Positions 1-9,736 are shown, counted from the stretch's first letter. The stretch: DNA of 64,000 nt from Acinetobacter sp. A2 (GCF_012371325.1 NZ_JAAZQX010000001.1:158823-222822); one strand, 5' to 3'. Numbers and translations: made by a program. Notes: a model not told the origin generated them from the letters alone.

Positions 1-994
1 CGGTCAGTTCACGGTGACTGGCATCGGCTTCTTGCAAAGAGGCTAAAATACGACGGCCTAAATCTTTCAGATCAGACACACGCTCACGTAAATAGTCATC
101 TTCCATTTGCGAAAATAAGGCAATGTGATTGTCAATCACAATACGCACCGCACCTTGTGCCCAGTTCCCTTCGCGAATCAGTTCTTTAATTTCGGCAGGT
201 AGGGCATTTTCATCCAACATGCGCAGGAATACGCTAAACAGTGCACGTTCCTCCGCCATTAAGGCATCCTGCATTTTGTCATCGAGCGCCTGAATTTCCT
301 GACGTACTGTATCGAGTGCGTTGTCCAGTAATGTCAGTTCTTCGCTAATGTCATCGGCTTCACGGTCTGGCACAGCAGCCAAGTCCGCAGGAGGATACAA
401 AATGACCGCACGACCTAAAGCAATCCCGCCTGAACCCGAAACCCCCTGAAAGGTTTTGTAGGCAGGCAGGTTGTTCGGTTTGCGGAATACATCAATATTG
501 CCCACGGCATGCGCATGTGCAATCACGCCTGAGAGCTGGGCGCAGAGCGTCACTAAAAAGGACTCTGCCGCTTCAGAAAAGTCTTGTTTGTCCTTGTTTT
601 GCACCACAAGAACCCCCATTACTTTACGACGGTACATGACTGGTACGCCAAGGAAGGAGTTATAAATTTCCTCGCCTGTTTCGGCTAAATACATGAAGCG
701 TTCATGTTTAGGCGCATCGTCTAGGTTGACGATTTCTTCACGCTGTCCAACCAGTCCGACTAGACCTTCGCTGGTATGTAAAGATACATGTCCTACAGAT
801 TCAGGGTTTAAACCTTTTGAAGCCATGAGGAGGTAGCGCTGATTACGTTCATCCAACAGGTAAATCGAGCAGACATCCACATGCATGGCTTCTGCGACCT
901 GATTCACCATAATGTCGAGTGATTCATGCAAACTGGTGGACGCATTAATTTCTTGCACAATGCGTCTAAGGGTATCCAGTTGCATGTTTGACAT
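1..994 (-). CDS. ptsP: PtsP (EI-Ntr), N-terminal part
   Basis: Phosphoenolpyruvate-protein phosphotransferase of the nitrogen PTS, which autophosphorylates on PEP and passes phosphate to NPr in the cytoplasm. The gene runs off the left edge, so only about 331 N-terminal residues are visible. I translated it by hand from an ATG at 994 (MSNMQLDTLRRIVQEIN). Residues about 16-160 form a GAF domain (segments VDVCSIYLLD and EGLVGLVGQ). A GVSGSGGIALGRAV segment near residue 175 opens the PEP-utilising N-terminal domain, and a helical part follows. The active-site His and the PEP-binding barrel lie outside the window. It follows rppH on the same strand, as in other gammaproteobacteria. Confidence 0.95.
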   Translation of the reverse strand, partial: MSNMQLDTLRRIVQEINASTSLHESLDIMVNQVAEAMHVDVCSIYLLDERNQRYLLMASKGLNPESVGHVSLHTSEGLVGLVGQREEIVNLDDAPKHERFMYLAETGEEIYNSFLGVPVMYRRKVMGVLVVQNKDKQDFSEAAESFLVTLCAQLSGVIAHAHAVGNIDVFRKPNNLPAYKTFQGVSGSGGIALGRAVILYPPADLAAVPDREADDISEELTLLDNALDTVRQEIQALDDKMQDALMAEERALFSVFLRMLDENALPAEIKELIREGNWAQGAVRIVIDNHIALFSQMEDDYLRERVSDLKDLGRRILASLQEADASHRELT

Positions 995-1088
995 ACGCGC
1001 TACTCCATATTTAGATGGGTTATTTTTAGGTCAGTTGTTACACAGCTCATGACCCTAAGTTATCACAACTGCGTCTATAACATTAAGT

Positions 1089-1120
1089 TTAAAAACCTAC
1101 ATTTTTTTGCAGGTTTTTAA
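1089..1120 (-). terminator. Hairpin between rppH and ptsP
   Basis: Inverted repeat TTAAAAACCT / AGGTTTTTAA, read on the minus strand as a stem ending in a T-run. It overlaps the rppH stop codon (1117-1119). It probably ends part of the rppH transcripts before ptsP. Confidence 0.55.
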
Positions 1121-1599
1121 GGTTTTTTGAGCGGTAATTGATTGCACAATTCCACCATCGCTTTACGGTAGACGTCACGTTTAAAATTGACGACCTGACC
1201 GAGCGGATACCAATAACTGACCCATTGCCATTGATCAAATTCAGGTGGGTCGGACAAATTCAGCCGAATATGATGGGCTGAAGCCGTCAGTTGCAATAAA
1301 AACCACTTCTGTTTTTGACCAATACATACTGGGTCTGAATCCGTGCGTATGTACCGATGTGGCAAACGATAACGCAGCCAACCTTTAGTTTGCGCGATAA
1401 CTTGGACGTGTTCGGGCAGTAAGCCAACTTCTTCTCTCAGCTCACGATAAAGTGCCTGTTCAGGGGTTTCTCCATATTGGATACCTCCTTGTGGAAATTG
1501 CCATGCATTGTGACCAATGCGTTTTGCCCATAGAACTTGTCCAAACTCGTTTGCCAAAATGATCCCGACATTGGGTCGGAAACCTTCTGAGTCGATCAT
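1117..1599 (-). CDS. rppH: RNA pyrophosphohydrolase RppH
   Basis: Nudix hydrolase that removes pyrophosphate from the 5' end of primary transcripts and so starts RNase E-dependent decay. The 160-residue length fits the family. The Nudix box is complete at about residues 38-60: GGIQYGE, then REL and EEVGL with the expected spacing. The N-terminus ([15 protein letters not shown]) is typical of RppH, and a C-terminal FKRDVY motif is present. It lies upstream of ptsP on the same strand and is divergent from the HAD phosphatase gene. This order (HAD gene, rppH, ptsP) is also known in Pseudomonas. Confidence 0.96.
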   Translation of the reverse strand: MIDSEGFRPNVGIILANEFGQVLWAKRIGHNAWQFPQGGIQYGETPEQALYRELREEVGLLPEHVQVIAQTKGWLRYRLPHRYIRTDSDPVCIGQKQKWFLLQLTASAHHIRLNLSDPPEFDQWQWVSYWYPLGQVVNFKRDVYRKAMVELCNQLPLKKP

Positions 1600-1782
1600 T
1601 TGGCTACCTAAATATTGTTTAATTTATGACTTTGCACTCGGGGATGATGATTTCTTTTCTCCAACTCGAAAACGCAAAGTGTAAATAATGTTAAAATTGC
1701 TATGATCTTAACGAATTTCTATCGACTAGCGGAGATAGATTTACAATTTTTTTCTTAAATTTCAGTTTTTACGAGTATTTTC

Positions 1783-2433
1783 ATGAAATTGGCGCTATTT
1801 GATCTCGATCACACCTTGTTAAATACTGATTCAGATCATTCTTGGGGTGAGTTTTTGGTAAATGAAGGTTTGGTCGATCCAGTCCGTCACCGCGCCATGA
1901 ACGACAAGTTTTATGAAGACTACAAAGCAGGGCAGCTCGACCCAATTGCATATAACGAATTTGTATTTGAATTTTTAACTCAGCACGACAATCAATACCT
2001 GACCGAATTGCATGAACTATTTATGCAAAAGGTGATTCGTCCGCAAATGCGTCCCGAAGGCTTTAAAGCGATTCAGCGTCATCAGGCTTTAGGACATGAA
2101 TTGGTAGGCATCACTGCAACTTCTGACTTTATTACGGCACCTATTTTTCGTGAATTTGGCATTACTGAAATTATTGCCACCAATGCGGAAGTGGTCGATG
2201 GAAAATATACAGGTAAGGTCATTAACACTGCATGTTACCAAAAAGGCAAATTGGTACGTTTGGAGCAATGGCTAGAAGGCCGCGATGTGACCGAGTCTTG
2301 GGCATATTCAGATTCCATTAACGACCGTTTCTTGCTGGAATATGCCGATCATGCGATTGCGGTAAACCCCGATGCACGTTTACAGGCTTTGGCGGAAGAG
2401 CAAGGTTGGGATGTGCAGGACTGGTCAATTTAA
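1783..2433 (+). CDS. HAD-IB family phosphatase (SerB/HisN-like)
   Basis: Haloacid dehalogenase-superfamily phosphohydrolase of 216 residues. Motif I is FDLDHTLLNTD at residues 6-16 (nucleophile Asp8, acid/base Asp10). Motif II is GITATSD near residue 110. The motif III lysine is in YQKGK, and motif IV is YSDSINDRFLL near residue 172. The helical cap between motifs I and II marks subclass IB. Homologues in this position are often annotated as histidinol-phosphatase or phosphoserine phosphatase-like. The substrate cannot be read from sequence, and none of the neighbours is a histidine gene. It is divergent from rppH. Confidence 0.85.
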   Translation: MKLALFDLDHTLLNTDSDHSWGEFLVNEGLVDPVRHRAMNDKFYEDYKAGQLDPIAYNEFVFEFLTQHDNQYLTELHELFMQKVIRPQMRPEGFKAIQRHQALGHELVGITATSDFITAPIFREFGITEIIATNAEVVDGKYTGKVINTACYQKGKLVRLEQWLEGRDVTESWAYSDSINDRFLLEYADHAIAVNPDARLQALAEEQGWDVQDWSI

Positions 2434-2586
2434 AGCTTAGATTAGCGCAATTGTCGCTGTATCAGGTGTAACTAGTCGCTTGTTTCTGTTTTGTTTTTAT
2501 TTGCTGTAATGTTGGATTATGTCATTCATTTTTAGAATAGGCGTGCTAAGGTAAGGCAAGAATTAAAAAACAGCAGGAGTGAAAAA

Positions 2587-2832
2587 ATGAGCGGTGTACG
2601 CCCAAGAATGACACATTTATTTGAACAATTAGGTTTAGATGCCAGTGAAGAAGCGATTCAGCAATTTATTGTGACACATCAACTTAGCGCAGAAACCAAT
2701 ATTGCCGATGCTGATTTTTGGACAGACGCACAACGTCAGTTTATTGTTGAAAAAATAAAATCGGATGGTTCATGGGCGATTGTGGTGGATCAATTGAATG
2801 AATCTTTACATGAAGATTCGGTCAATCGTTAA
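2587..2832 (+). CDS. DUF2789 family protein, copy 1
   Basis: Small soluble 81-residue protein of unknown function. The DUF2789 pattern is clear: LFEQLGLDAS, then ADFWTDAQRQF, then WAIVVDQLNESLH. The start follows a GCAGGAG Shine-Dalgarno with good spacing. Two related genes lie at 58617 and 59031 in this window, so the family is expanded here. It stands alone between the HAD gene and a convergent LysR gene and ends at a strong shared terminator. No catalytic residues are evident; the acidic, aromatic-rich C-terminal half looks like a small helical fold. Confidence 0.85.
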   Translation: MSGVRPRMTHLFEQLGLDASEEAIQQFIVTHQLSAETNIADADFWTDAQRQFIVEKIKSDGSWAIVVDQLNESLHEDSVNR

Positions 2833-2866
2833 GAAATAGACCACGCAGCATTTTGAAATTCTGATA

Positions 2867-2906
2867 AAAATAGCCCTCAAGTGATGAATCACTTGAGGGC
2901 TATTTT
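2867..2906. terminator. Bidirectional terminator
   Basis: Perfect 19-bp inverted repeat (AAAATAGCCCTCAAGTGAT and its complement) with a 2-nt centre. A-runs and T-runs on both sides let it serve both the DUF2789 gene and the convergent LysR gene. Confidence 0.9.
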
Positions 2907-2960
2907 GTTGAGTCTAGAAAAGTAAGCTTGATAGATAAAAATGTTTTTGAGTTGTAATGC

Positions 2961-3821
2961 TTAATGCTTCATCATCTCAATCAATTCTAAAACTGCACGT
3001 GATTGTGTCCGTCCAGGATGCCATACCATACCGAGTTGACGGTTCATTTCTAAATCAATATCTAACTGTTGCAAGTCCTGATTGACCAAAGTTTTGGGTA
3101 GAACAGACCAGCCCAAACCAATAGACACCAACATCCGAATTGATTCTAACGGGTTGTTGCTCATGGTGACTTTAGGTTTTACCCCTTGCTTTTCAAACTC
3201 TGCTAAGGTGATTTGACTGGTATAGGTTTGCGCAGCGGGTAACAAACTTGGGTAGCTAAGTAAGTCGGACAATTGTAGGTTTTTTTGACCTGCTAGAGGA
3301 TGAAATGGCGCCACGACAAAGACCAAAGGATCATTCCAAATGGTGACATAAGCCAAGCGCTCATCCAGTTTAGGTGGAAGGGTCAGAAAAGCCAGTTCTA
3401 AATCTCCAGCCAAAACCTGCTCATGTGCCTGTTCAGAATCGACAAAATGCACATCTAGCGTGACATTGGGAAATTCCTGTACGTATTCACGTAAATGATT
3501 GGGTAAATGGTGCAAACCAATATGGTGACTGGTGCCAATTTTTAGTTTGCCTTGAACTTGCCCTTGTTCATGGCTGAGGGTGTGATGAATATCGCCCAGC
3601 TCATTCAGCCAGTTTTTAACTTTAGGTAACAATGAATGTGCCGCATGTGTGGCTTGTACGCCACGTCCTGCCGATTCAAACAGTTTTACACCAAAATAAT
3701 CTTCCAAACTGTGAATGCGTTTGGTCACTGCCGGCTGGGTAATAAACAGTTGATCTGCGGCCAAAGAAATAGAGCCCGTTTCCATGACTTTTACAAAAGC
3801 TTCGAAGGCTGCAAGATTCAT
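2961..3821 (-). CDS. LysR-family transcriptional regulator
   Basis: LTTR of 286 residues. The winged helix-turn-helix is at residues 1-60 (ETGSISLAADQLFITQPAVTK, split here as ETGSISLAADQ and LFITQPAVTK). A linker helix follows, then a periplasmic-binding-protein-like effector domain from about residue 90. An AGGTAG ribosome site precedes the ATG. The gene lies near leuC, and a LysR gene next to leuCD is also known in Pseudomonas. That makes leucine genes or the adjacent DUF2061 gene possible targets, but the effector is not predictable from sequence. Confidence 0.9.
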   Translation of the reverse strand: MNLAAFEAFVKVMETGSISLAADQLFITQPAVTKRIHSLEDYFGVKLFESAGRGVQATHAAHSLLPKVKNWLNELGDIHHTLSHEQGQVQGKLKIGTSHHIGLHHLPNHLREYVQEFPNVTLDVHFVDSEQAHEQVLAGDLELAFLTLPPKLDERLAYVTIWNDPLVFVVAPFHPLAGQKNLQLSDLLSYPSLLPAAQTYTSQITLAEFEKQGVKPKVTMSNNPLESIRMLVSIGLGWSVLPKTLVNQDLQQLDIDLEMNRQLGMVWHPGRTQSRAVLELIEMMKH

Positions 3822-3955
3822 CTGAACTACCTATAAGTATTTTTTATCACTGTGTTTATTATTTAGAAAAAATTAGAATTAATCAAAACAAATTCTACAT
3901 ATTTTGAAACTGTAGGCAGAAACATCCTCAAAGGAGTAGGTTTAAAAAAGGGCAT

Positions 3956-3991
3956 AAAAAAAGATCATCGTCGCTTGCGCTACGATGATCT
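3956..3991 (-). terminator. Terminator of the DUF2061 gene
   Basis: Perfect 10-bp stem AGATCATCGT / ACGATGATCT with a 10-nt loop. On the minus strand it is followed by a T-run. Confidence 0.88.
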
Positions 3992-4058
3992 AAGAGGAAG
4001 AAATAGAACAGCAGTATTCACTTGAGAAGAGGATAACTAGAGCATAACGATATGTTAA

Positions 4059-4295
4059 CTAGGCGATAATATTGGTCTCTTCAGCTTGTGTTTTCTTTTC
4101 CCAAATACGTTCGTGAATGAAATAAGCCACCGCTTGAACCGTTGGTTCGACCAAACTTAAGGTAATAGCCATCCAAATATTACCCGTGACCACATAACCA
4201 ACCACCATTGCCACGGTGATGTGCATAATGTAGTAGCTCAAGGTCTTTTTGAACATGCGTTGATTGTTAGCAACAAATTTTTGAATATGACTCAT
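4059..4295 (-). CDS. DUF2061 inner-membrane protein
   Basis: Membrane protein of 78 residues with two hydrophobic helices: about 22-42 (YIMHITVAMVVGYVV) and 45-65 (IWMAITLSLVEPTVQAVAY). The family pattern includes conserved KTLSYYIMH and the ending HERIWEK. A clear AGGAG ribosome site lies 7 nt before the ATG. Its function is unknown; DUF2061 proteins are small and are sometimes found fused to or beside sulfur-assimilation genes. It forms a single-gene unit with its own terminator. Confidence 0.8.
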   Translation of the reverse strand: MSHIQKFVANNQRMFKKTLSYYIMHITVAMVVGYVVTGNIWMAITLSLVEPTVQAVAYFIHERIWEKKTQAEETNIIA

Positions 4296-4620
4296 GTGAT
4301 ACTCCTGTGCTGCTTTGGTGTTTCTCTGTGTGATAGCTAAAGGATAATCATTCTTGCTTGATTTGTAAAAACGAATATTTTTGTGTTTTTGATTGGAAAA
4401 TTAGATTTTAGTCGTAATTATTTTTTAGATGAAACGATGTTGATTGAACTCAACTTGAAAACAAAACAGGTTTGAACCAATAAAAAATATTTTGCTTGGA
4501 GATAAATATTAATTCCCAAAAGTTTTTAAATTAATAAAAATGATAAATTAGATTTATACAAATTCGCGGTTATAATCGAAAGAATGAAAAAATTACCCAG
4601 TCCAGTGGAGTAGATCTGAC
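4296..4620. other. Intergenic region upstream of leuC
   Basis: AT-rich 325-bp gap. It holds the start signals of the DUF2061 gene on the minus strand, a LysR-type inverted repeat at 4486-4510, and a TATAAT at 4571-4576 that is likely the leuC -10 box. I found no leader peptide with a run of leucine codons, so leucine attenuation of the enteric type is not supported. Confidence 0.6.
4486..4510. promoter_or_regulatory. Candidate LysR-type operator (T-N11-A)
   Basis: Seven-base arms AATATTT and AAATATT separated by 11 nt, which matches the LTTR T-N11-A rule. The site lies about 61 bp upstream of the likely leuC -10 element. The LysR gene at 2961-3821 is the nearest candidate binder. Confidence 0.4.
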
Positions 4621-6069
4621 ATGGCAGGCGAAAACCAACAAGCACAAAATCCAACAGCAAAAACTTTGTATGACAAATTGTGGGATGATCACTTGGTCAC
4701 CCAACGTGACGATGGCTCAGCTTTATTGTATATCGACCGTCATTTATTGCATGAGGTGACTTCTCCACAAGCGTTTGAGGGCTTACAACTTGCAGGTCGT
4801 CAACCGTGGCGTTTAAGTGCCAATGTGGCAACGCCTGACCACAACGTACCAACCTCTAAAAAAGAGCGTGCAGACGGCATTGCAGGTATTGAAGATGATA
4901 CTTCTCGTATTCAGGTGCAAACCTTGGATGACAACTGTAAAACCTTTAACGTGGTGCAGTTTGACATCAATGACATCCGTCAGGGTATTGCGCACGTGGT
5001 TGGGCCTGAGCAAGGTTTAACTTTACCAGGCATGACGGTTGTGTGTGGTGACTCACATACAGCGACACATGGTGCATTTGGTTGTTTGGCACACGGTATT
5101 GGTACTTCTGAAGTTGAACACGTATTGGCAACCCAATGCTTAGTTCAAAAGAAAATGAAAAACATGCTGGTGCGTGTAGATGGCAAATTAGGTCAGGGCG
5201 TTACCCCAAAAGACGTCGTATTGGCCATTATTGGTAAAATCGGTACGGCTGGTGGTACAGGTCACGCGATTGAATTTGGTGGTCAAGTTTTCCGTGATAT
5301 GTCTATTGAAGGCCGTATGACTGTATGTAACATGGCCATTGAAGCGGGTGCACGTGTAGGTATGGTGGCTGTCGATGACAAAACCATTGAATACGTGAAA
5401 GATCGTAACTACGCACCGAAAGGCGAGCAATGGGATGCTGCAGTTGCTTATTGGAATACCTTACATTCAGATGAAGGCGCACACTTTGACACCGTTGTTG
5501 TGTTGCAAGGTGAAGAGATTGAGCCACAAGTGTCTTGGGGGACTTCTCCAGAAATGGTGATTCCAGTGTCACAAGCCGTACCGACTTTAGAACAAGCTAA
5601 AGATGACGTACAGCGCAATGACTGGACACGTGCTTATCAATATATGGGTTTAACTGCAGGTCAGTCTTTGGCAGACATTCAATTAGACCGTGTATTTATT
5701 GGTTCATGTACCAACTCGCGTATTGAAGATATTCGTGCCGCAGCTGAAGTCATTAAAGGTCGTAAAGTTGCTGAAAGCATTAAACAAGCGATGGTCGTTC
5801 CTGGTTCTGGCTTAGTGAAGCAACAAGCAGAACAAGAAGGCTTAGACAAAATTTTTGTAGAAGCAGGTTTTGAATGGCGTGAGCCAGGTTGTTCAATGTG
5901 CTTGGCCATGAATGCAGACAAGTTACAACCAGGTGAGCACTGTGCATCGACATCAAACCGTAACTTTGAAGGTCGTCAGGGTAACGGTGGTCGTACTCAC
6001 TTGGTGAGTCCAGCAATGGCTGCTGCAGCTGCAATTGCAGGTCATTTTGTAGACGTACGTTCATTCTAA
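4621..6069 (+). CDS. leuC: 3-isopropylmalate dehydratase large subunit
   Basis: Isomerises 2-isopropylmalate to 3-isopropylmalate in leucine synthesis, as a LeuC-LeuD heterodimer with a 4Fe-4S cluster. The 482-residue length is normal. Signatures are [10 protein letters not shown] at the N-terminus, [15 protein letters not shown] in the aconitase domain, [14 protein letters not shown], and GCSMCLAMN, which carries two of the three cluster cysteines; the third is in FIGSC. A GGAG ribosome site precedes the ATG. The gene is followed after 98 bp by leuD, with a palindromic repeat between them. Confidence 0.98.
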   Translation: MAGENQQAQNPTAKTLYDKLWDDHLVTQRDDGSALLYIDRHLLHEVTSPQAFEGLQLAGRQPWRLSANVATPDHNVPTSKKERADGIAGIEDDTSRIQVQTLDDNCKTFNVVQFDINDIRQGIAHVVGPEQGLTLPGMTVVCGDSHTATHGAFGCLAHGIGTSEVEHVLATQCLVQKKMKNMLVRVDGKLGQGVTPKDVVLAIIGKIGTAGGTGHAIEFGGQVFRDMSIEGRMTVCNMAIEAGARVGMVAVDDKTIEYVKDRNYAPKGEQWDAAVAYWNTLHSDEGAHFDTVVVLQGEEIEPQVSWGTSPEMVIPVSQAVPTLEQAKDDVQRNDWTRAYQYMGLTAGQSLADIQLDRVFIGSCTNSRIEDIRAAAEVIKGRKVAESIKQAMVVPGSGLVKQQAEQEGLDKIFVEAGFEWREPGCSMCLAMNADKLQPGEHCASTSNRNFEGRQGNGGRTHLVSPAMAAAAAIAGHFVDVRSF

Positions 6070-6073
6070 GTTA

Positions 6074-6143
6074 TTCCCTCATCCCAACCTTCTCCTAAGA
6101 GGGAGAAGGAGTTCTCTCTCGTAATAGAAGAGAGAGGGAGAGG
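6074..6143. repeat. Palindromic CT/GA-rich intergenic repeat
   Basis: Contains a CCTTCTCC / GGGAGAAGG stem, then a second purine-rich GAGAGAGGGAGAGG arm that pairs with TTCTCTCTC. The same kind of element recurs at 49203-49555. It lies between leuC and leuD and could act as an mRNA stability or processing hairpin within the operon. Confidence 0.65.
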
Positions 6144-6167
6144 TTACGGATTCAGTGAGAATTAAAC

Positions 6168-6818
6168 ATGAAAAAATATACCGTTGAACAAGGTATCGTT
6201 GCACCATTAGACCGTGCCAATGTCGATACTGACTTAATCATTCCAAAACAGTTCTTGAAATCAATTAAGCGCACAGGCTTTGGTGATAACTTATTTGATG
6301 AATTACGTTATTTGGATGAAGGCTATCCAGGACAGGACAATTCAAAACGTCCGTTGAATACTGAGTTCGTATTGAATCAGCCACGTTATCAGGGCGCTTC
6401 AATTTTGATTTCACGTGCTAACTTTGGTTGTGGTTCAAGCCGTGAGCATGCGCCATGGGCATTGAATGAATATGGTTTCCGTACTGTGATTGCGCCAAGC
6501 TTTGCTGACATCTTCTTTAATAACTGCTTTAAAAATGGCATGTTACCTGTAATTTTAACTGAAGATCAGGTGGAGCAGTTATTTAAGGAATGTGCTGCGA
6601 CAGAAGGTTATCAATTAACCATTGACCTAGAAGCGCAAGAAGTACGCACACCAAACGGTACTGCATTTAAGTTTGAGGTCGATCCATTCCGTAAACATTG
6701 TTTGTTGAATGGTTTAGATGATATTGGTCTAACTTTGCAAGCGGCAGATGATATTCGTGCTTATGAAGAGAAAACCAAGCAATCTCGTCCATGGGTTTTT
6801 GCTGAAATTCAGGCTTAA
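6168..6818 (+). CDS. leuD: 3-isopropylmalate dehydratase small subunit
   Basis: Swivel-domain partner of LeuC, 216 residues. Diagnostic segments are [20 protein letters not shown] at the N-terminus, [19 protein letters not shown] near residues 82-100, and [20 protein letters not shown]. It lies directly downstream of leuC on the same strand and is probably co-transcribed across the repeat element. Confidence 0.98.
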   Translation: MKKYTVEQGIVAPLDRANVDTDLIIPKQFLKSIKRTGFGDNLFDELRYLDEGYPGQDNSKRPLNTEFVLNQPRYQGASILISRANFGCGSSREHAPWALNEYGFRTVIAPSFADIFFNNCFKNGMLPVILTEDQVEQLFKECAATEGYQLTIDLEAQEVRTPNGTAFKFEVDPFRKHCLLNGLDDIGLTLQAADDIRAYEEKTKQSRPWVFAEIQA

Positions 6819-6920
6819 GTCCAGTCAAATTAGTCATAGCATCGTGGCCTAACTCTTGCTAACATCGGCACATAATAATTTTTATATTTTGTATCTAACA
6901 AGTGAGGTTGGGCGCGAACA

Positions 6921-7484
6921 ATGAGTAAGATTTTCGGTCAGCTTGCTGTAATTGGATTTTGTGTGACTGCGTTAAGTGCATGCCAAACGTGGGATACAGC
7001 ACGGCTTAAACAGGTAAAAGAAACTGCGCAAACTAAATCCAATGCATTAATTTACTGTACAGGTACGGATGATTGTGAATTTGAACGGTTAAATAAAGTC
7101 ACCATTGTAGATGCAGAAAATCATCGTGTGACACGTACTGCCATCAAACAAGGTTTGGTGCGTTTACAGGAATCTTCCTTAAATAAATCGAATGCCTTGT
7201 ATTTGTCTGTGCCTCCTGCACAGCATGAGTTGGTAATACGTTTTTATCCGATTTCTAAAGATCGTGCAGAAAAATTGCATGTCATTCATAAGTTTAATGC
7301 CAAGCAAAAATATACCTTTAGAATGTATCGAGACCGCATTCGTACTAAAGGTAGCTTATTAAATGTATCTGCACCCGATCCACTCTGCGTGGAGCTGATG
7401 CAAAACAACAAACCCATTCGTCGTTTTTGCAAACCCTACAATGTCCTGAATGGCTTAGGCGAGTTTGTGGAACAAAAAATTTAG
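6921..7484 (+). CDS. Putative lipoprotein between leuD and leuB
   Basis: Protein of 187 residues with a lipoprotein signal: hydrophobic LAVIGFCVTALSAC and a lipobox ending at Cys21. The mature part has Cys pairs (CTGTDDCEF, and RRFCKPYN near the end) and a central beta-rich region (HELVIRFYPIS and KQKYTFRMYRD). It is probably anchored to the outer or inner membrane facing the periplasm. I do not recognise a named family. Its place inside the leu gene run is positional; nothing in it suggests a role in leucine synthesis. Confidence 0.75.
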   Translation: MSKIFGQLAVIGFCVTALSACQTWDTARLKQVKETAQTKSNALIYCTGTDDCEFERLNKVTIVDAENHRVTRTAIKQGLVRLQESSLNKSNALYLSVPPAQHELVIRFYPISKDRAEKLHVIHKFNAKQKYTFRMYRDRIRTKGSLLNVSAPDPLCVELMQNNKPIRRFCKPYNVLNGLGEFVEQKI

Positions 7485-7524
7485 TCTCTACAGTCGTTGA
7501 CTGTTATTAACAATGGAAATTTTC

Positions 7525-8604
7525 ATGTCAAAACATATTTTGATTTTAGCTGGTGACGGCATTGGTCCAGAAATTGTGAAAGCTGCTGAACAAGTGCTGA
7601 CACGTGTCAATGAAAAATTCAATTTGGGTTTGACTTGGGAACAAGGTTTATTGGGTGGTTCAGCAATTGATGCACATGGCGAACCGTACCCTGCAGTAAC
7701 ATCTGAACAGGCTAAAAAAGCCGATGCAATTTTATTAGGCGCTGTTGGTGGTCCAAAGTGGGACAACATTGAGCGTTCAATTCGTCCAGAGCGTGGCTTA
7801 TTAAAACTACGCAGTGAATTGAACTTGTTTGCTAACTTACGTCCAGCGATTTTGTACCCACAATTGGCAGATGCTTCTAGCTTGAAAGCTGAGATTGTAG
7901 CAGGTTTGGACATTCTGATTGTACGTGAATTAACAGGTGGTATTTACTTCGGTCAGCCACGTGGTATTCGTGAATTAGAAAATGGTGAAAAACAAGGTTA
8001 TAACACCGACGTTTATTCAGAGTCTGAAATTAAGCGTATTGCCAAAGTTGCATTTGAGTTGGCTGGCTTACGTGGTGGTAAAGTATGTTCTGTCGATAAA
8101 GCCAACGTACTTGAAGTGACAGAGTTGTGGAAGCAAACAGTCACTGCAATGCAGCAAGCAGATTATCCAAACATCAATTTATCGCACATGTATGTAGATA
8201 ATGCAGCGATGCAATTGGTACGTGCACCAAAACAGTTTGACGTGATTGTAACCTCTAACTTGTTCGGTGATATTTTGTCTGATGAAGCGGCAATGTTGAC
8301 GGGTTCTATTGGTATGTTGCCATCTGCTTCTTTAGATGAAAATGGTAAAGGTATGTATGAGCCATGTCATGGTTCAGCGCCAGACATCGCAGGTCAAAAC
8401 TTAGCGAATCCATTGGCGACTATTCTTTCTGTAGCAATGATGTTGCGTTATACCTTCCGTGAAGAAGCTGCAGCAAAAGCCATTGAAGATGCAGTAGGCA
8501 ATGTATTGGATCAAGGTTTACGTACTGCCGATATTATGTCTGAAGGCATGAATAAAGTTGGTACGGTTGAAATGGGTCAAGCAGTCGTTACTGCACTTAA
8601 CTAA
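7525..8604 (+). CDS. leuB: 3-isopropylmalate dehydrogenase
   Basis: NAD-dependent oxidative decarboxylation of 3-isopropylmalate, the third step of leucine synthesis. I chose the ATG at 7525 ([18 protein letters not shown], 359 residues) over the one at 7513: it matches the family start and has a GGAAA ribosome site 5-7 nt upstream. Signatures are [13 protein letters not shown], the substrate loop [17 protein letters not shown], and the metal-binding and NAD segment [19 protein letters not shown] with [15 protein letters not shown]. It ends the leu cluster at a strong terminator. Confidence 0.98.
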   Translation: MSKHILILAGDGIGPEIVKAAEQVLTRVNEKFNLGLTWEQGLLGGSAIDAHGEPYPAVTSEQAKKADAILLGAVGGPKWDNIERSIRPERGLLKLRSELNLFANLRPAILYPQLADASSLKAEIVAGLDILIVRELTGGIYFGQPRGIRELENGEKQGYNTDVYSESEIKRIAKVAFELAGLRGGKVCSVDKANVLEVTELWKQTVTAMQQADYPNINLSHMYVDNAAMQLVRAPKQFDVIVTSNLFGDILSDEAAMLTGSIGMLPSASLDENGKGMYEPCHGSAPDIAGQNLANPLATILSVAMMLRYTFREEAAAKAIEDAVGNVLDQGLRTADIMSEGMNKVGTVEMGQAVVTALN

Positions 8605-8651
8605 AAATTTAAGCGATTTAACCTATCGCTTACAGCGCTAAATCAAATCAT

Positions 8652-8680
8652 CAAACGCAGTCTTCGGGCTGCGTTTTTTA
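8652..8680 (+). terminator. leuB terminator
   Basis: Stem ACGCAGTC / GGCTGCGT (one G-T pair) with a TTCG tetraloop, followed by TTTTTT. Confidence 0.92.
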
Positions 8681-8717
8681 TTGGTTTTGTACTTTTAGAG
8701 TGTTTTAGCTAGGAGAA

Positions 8718-9125
8718 TTAACAGCGTTGTCCTGAAACATACACTGCGGTAGCAATACCCTGCTGTAGGCGAAAATACAAATCACAAGCCAGTGCAACAT
8801 CGTAACTTTCATGACTCGGGATACCAATATTTAATGGAACAGCACCAATACCTGTAGTGGGATGCTGCGCCATAGGGATCGGAACACGCATAGGACGAAT
8901 GATACGGTAATGTAGCAATTGAGGGGTAGCTTGAGCTGTACCAAGCTGTTGATAGCCAATTTGGCTTAATTGCAGATGGGTCAGGATATATTGGCTAGAT
9001 TGACCAATAAATTGCTGTAAATAAGTATCGCGGTTTAAAGTGGAATGCGGTGGATTGCTACTACACGCCACAAAACTGAGTGCAAAAAGACCTGTTATAC
9101 AAGCAACGCAAGATCGAAAAAACAT
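8718..9125 (-). CDS. Small hypothetical lipoprotein
   Basis: I take the start at 9125 (MFFRSCVACITGLFALSF, 135 residues) because a GGAGA ribosome site lies 7 nt upstream. A longer reading back to 9254 adds 43 residues with no homology-like features and hides the signal peptide. The lipobox is FVAC with Cys20, followed by SSNPP. The mature part is rich in Gln, Tyr and Pro and ends in SGQRC. No family was recognised. It lies downstream of infA on the same strand but is separated from it by a terminator. Confidence 0.65.
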   Translation of the reverse strand: MFFRSCVACITGLFALSFVACSSNPPHSTLNRDTYLQQFIGQSSQYILTHLQLSQIGYQQLGTAQATPQLLHYRIIRPMRVPIPMAQHPTTGIGAVPLNIGIPSHESYDVALACDLYFRLQQGIATAVYVSGQRC

Positions 9126-9243
9126 AAACTTTTCTCCATTGCTCAAAATTTTATTGTAGCGAGCAACGCTGGAAGAAATGTTGTGATTCGATAGGCGGTA
9201 GCTAGAAAAGGTTTGAGAATGGAGGATTTTTAAAAAATAACGT

Positions 9244-9270
9244 AAAAAAGCCACTCCGAAAGTGGCTTTA
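9244..9270 (-). terminator. infA terminator
   Basis: Stem GCCACT / AGTGGC with flanking AAA/TTT pairs and a minus-strand T-run, directly after the infA stop. Confidence 0.9.
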
Positions 9271-9284
9271 GCTTACTCTAAAAC

Positions 9285-9506
9285 TTAGCGTGCGCGGTAA
9301 GTGATGCGACCCTTGGTTAAGTCGTAAGGTGTCATTTCAACCTTCACACTGTCGCCTGTTAAAATACGAATATAGTGTTTACGCATTTTACCAGAAATGT
9401 GAGCAATCACTTCATGACCGTTTTCTAAACGTACACGAAACATAGTATTAGGAAGCGTTTCGGTGACAACGCCTTCGAACTCGATGAGTTCCTCTTTATT
9501 GGCCAT
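9285..9506 (-). CDS. infA: Translation initiation factor IF-1
   Basis: OB-fold factor of 73 residues that occupies the ribosomal A-site region of the 30S subunit during initiation. The sequence is close to the family consensus throughout: [34 protein letters not shown], and ending KGRITYRAR. It is a single-gene unit with its own terminator and a divergent promoter region shared with the AraC-type gene. Confidence 0.99.
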   Translation of the reverse strand: MANKEELIEFEGVVTETLPNTMFRVRLENGHEVIAHISGKMRKHYIRILTGDSVKVEMTPYDLTKGRITYRAR

Positions 9507-9736
9507 GGCCTACCTGAGTATCAAATTGGAAAGGCGCAAATTATAGGCAATTTTTCTGAAAAAATCAAGACGCTTTACCCTATACACCGCGCATCTGTTA
9601 GTAAAATAAGCGAATCATCGGTTTATACTTTTTCTGTAAAAAGGGGCTTGGGTAGGTTGTCAGTTTGGTCAATCGCAGTTAATCTAATTTCAATCTTTTT
9701 GGGTATAAATGAAGTACATACAAGGAAGGTTTTTGC

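Noticed and set aside
4331..4360. Fur-like half-site GATAATCATTCTT upstream of the DUF2061 gene
   Set aside because: Only a partial match without a second arm; not enough to call a Fur box.
4296..4620. Leucine attenuator upstream of leuC
   Set aside because: No short leader frame rich in leucine codons and no alternating terminator/antiterminator stems were found.
7488..7913. Minus-strand reading frame of 141 codons overlapping leuB
   Set aside because: Antisense to the conserved leuB N-terminal region; composition typical of a shadow frame.
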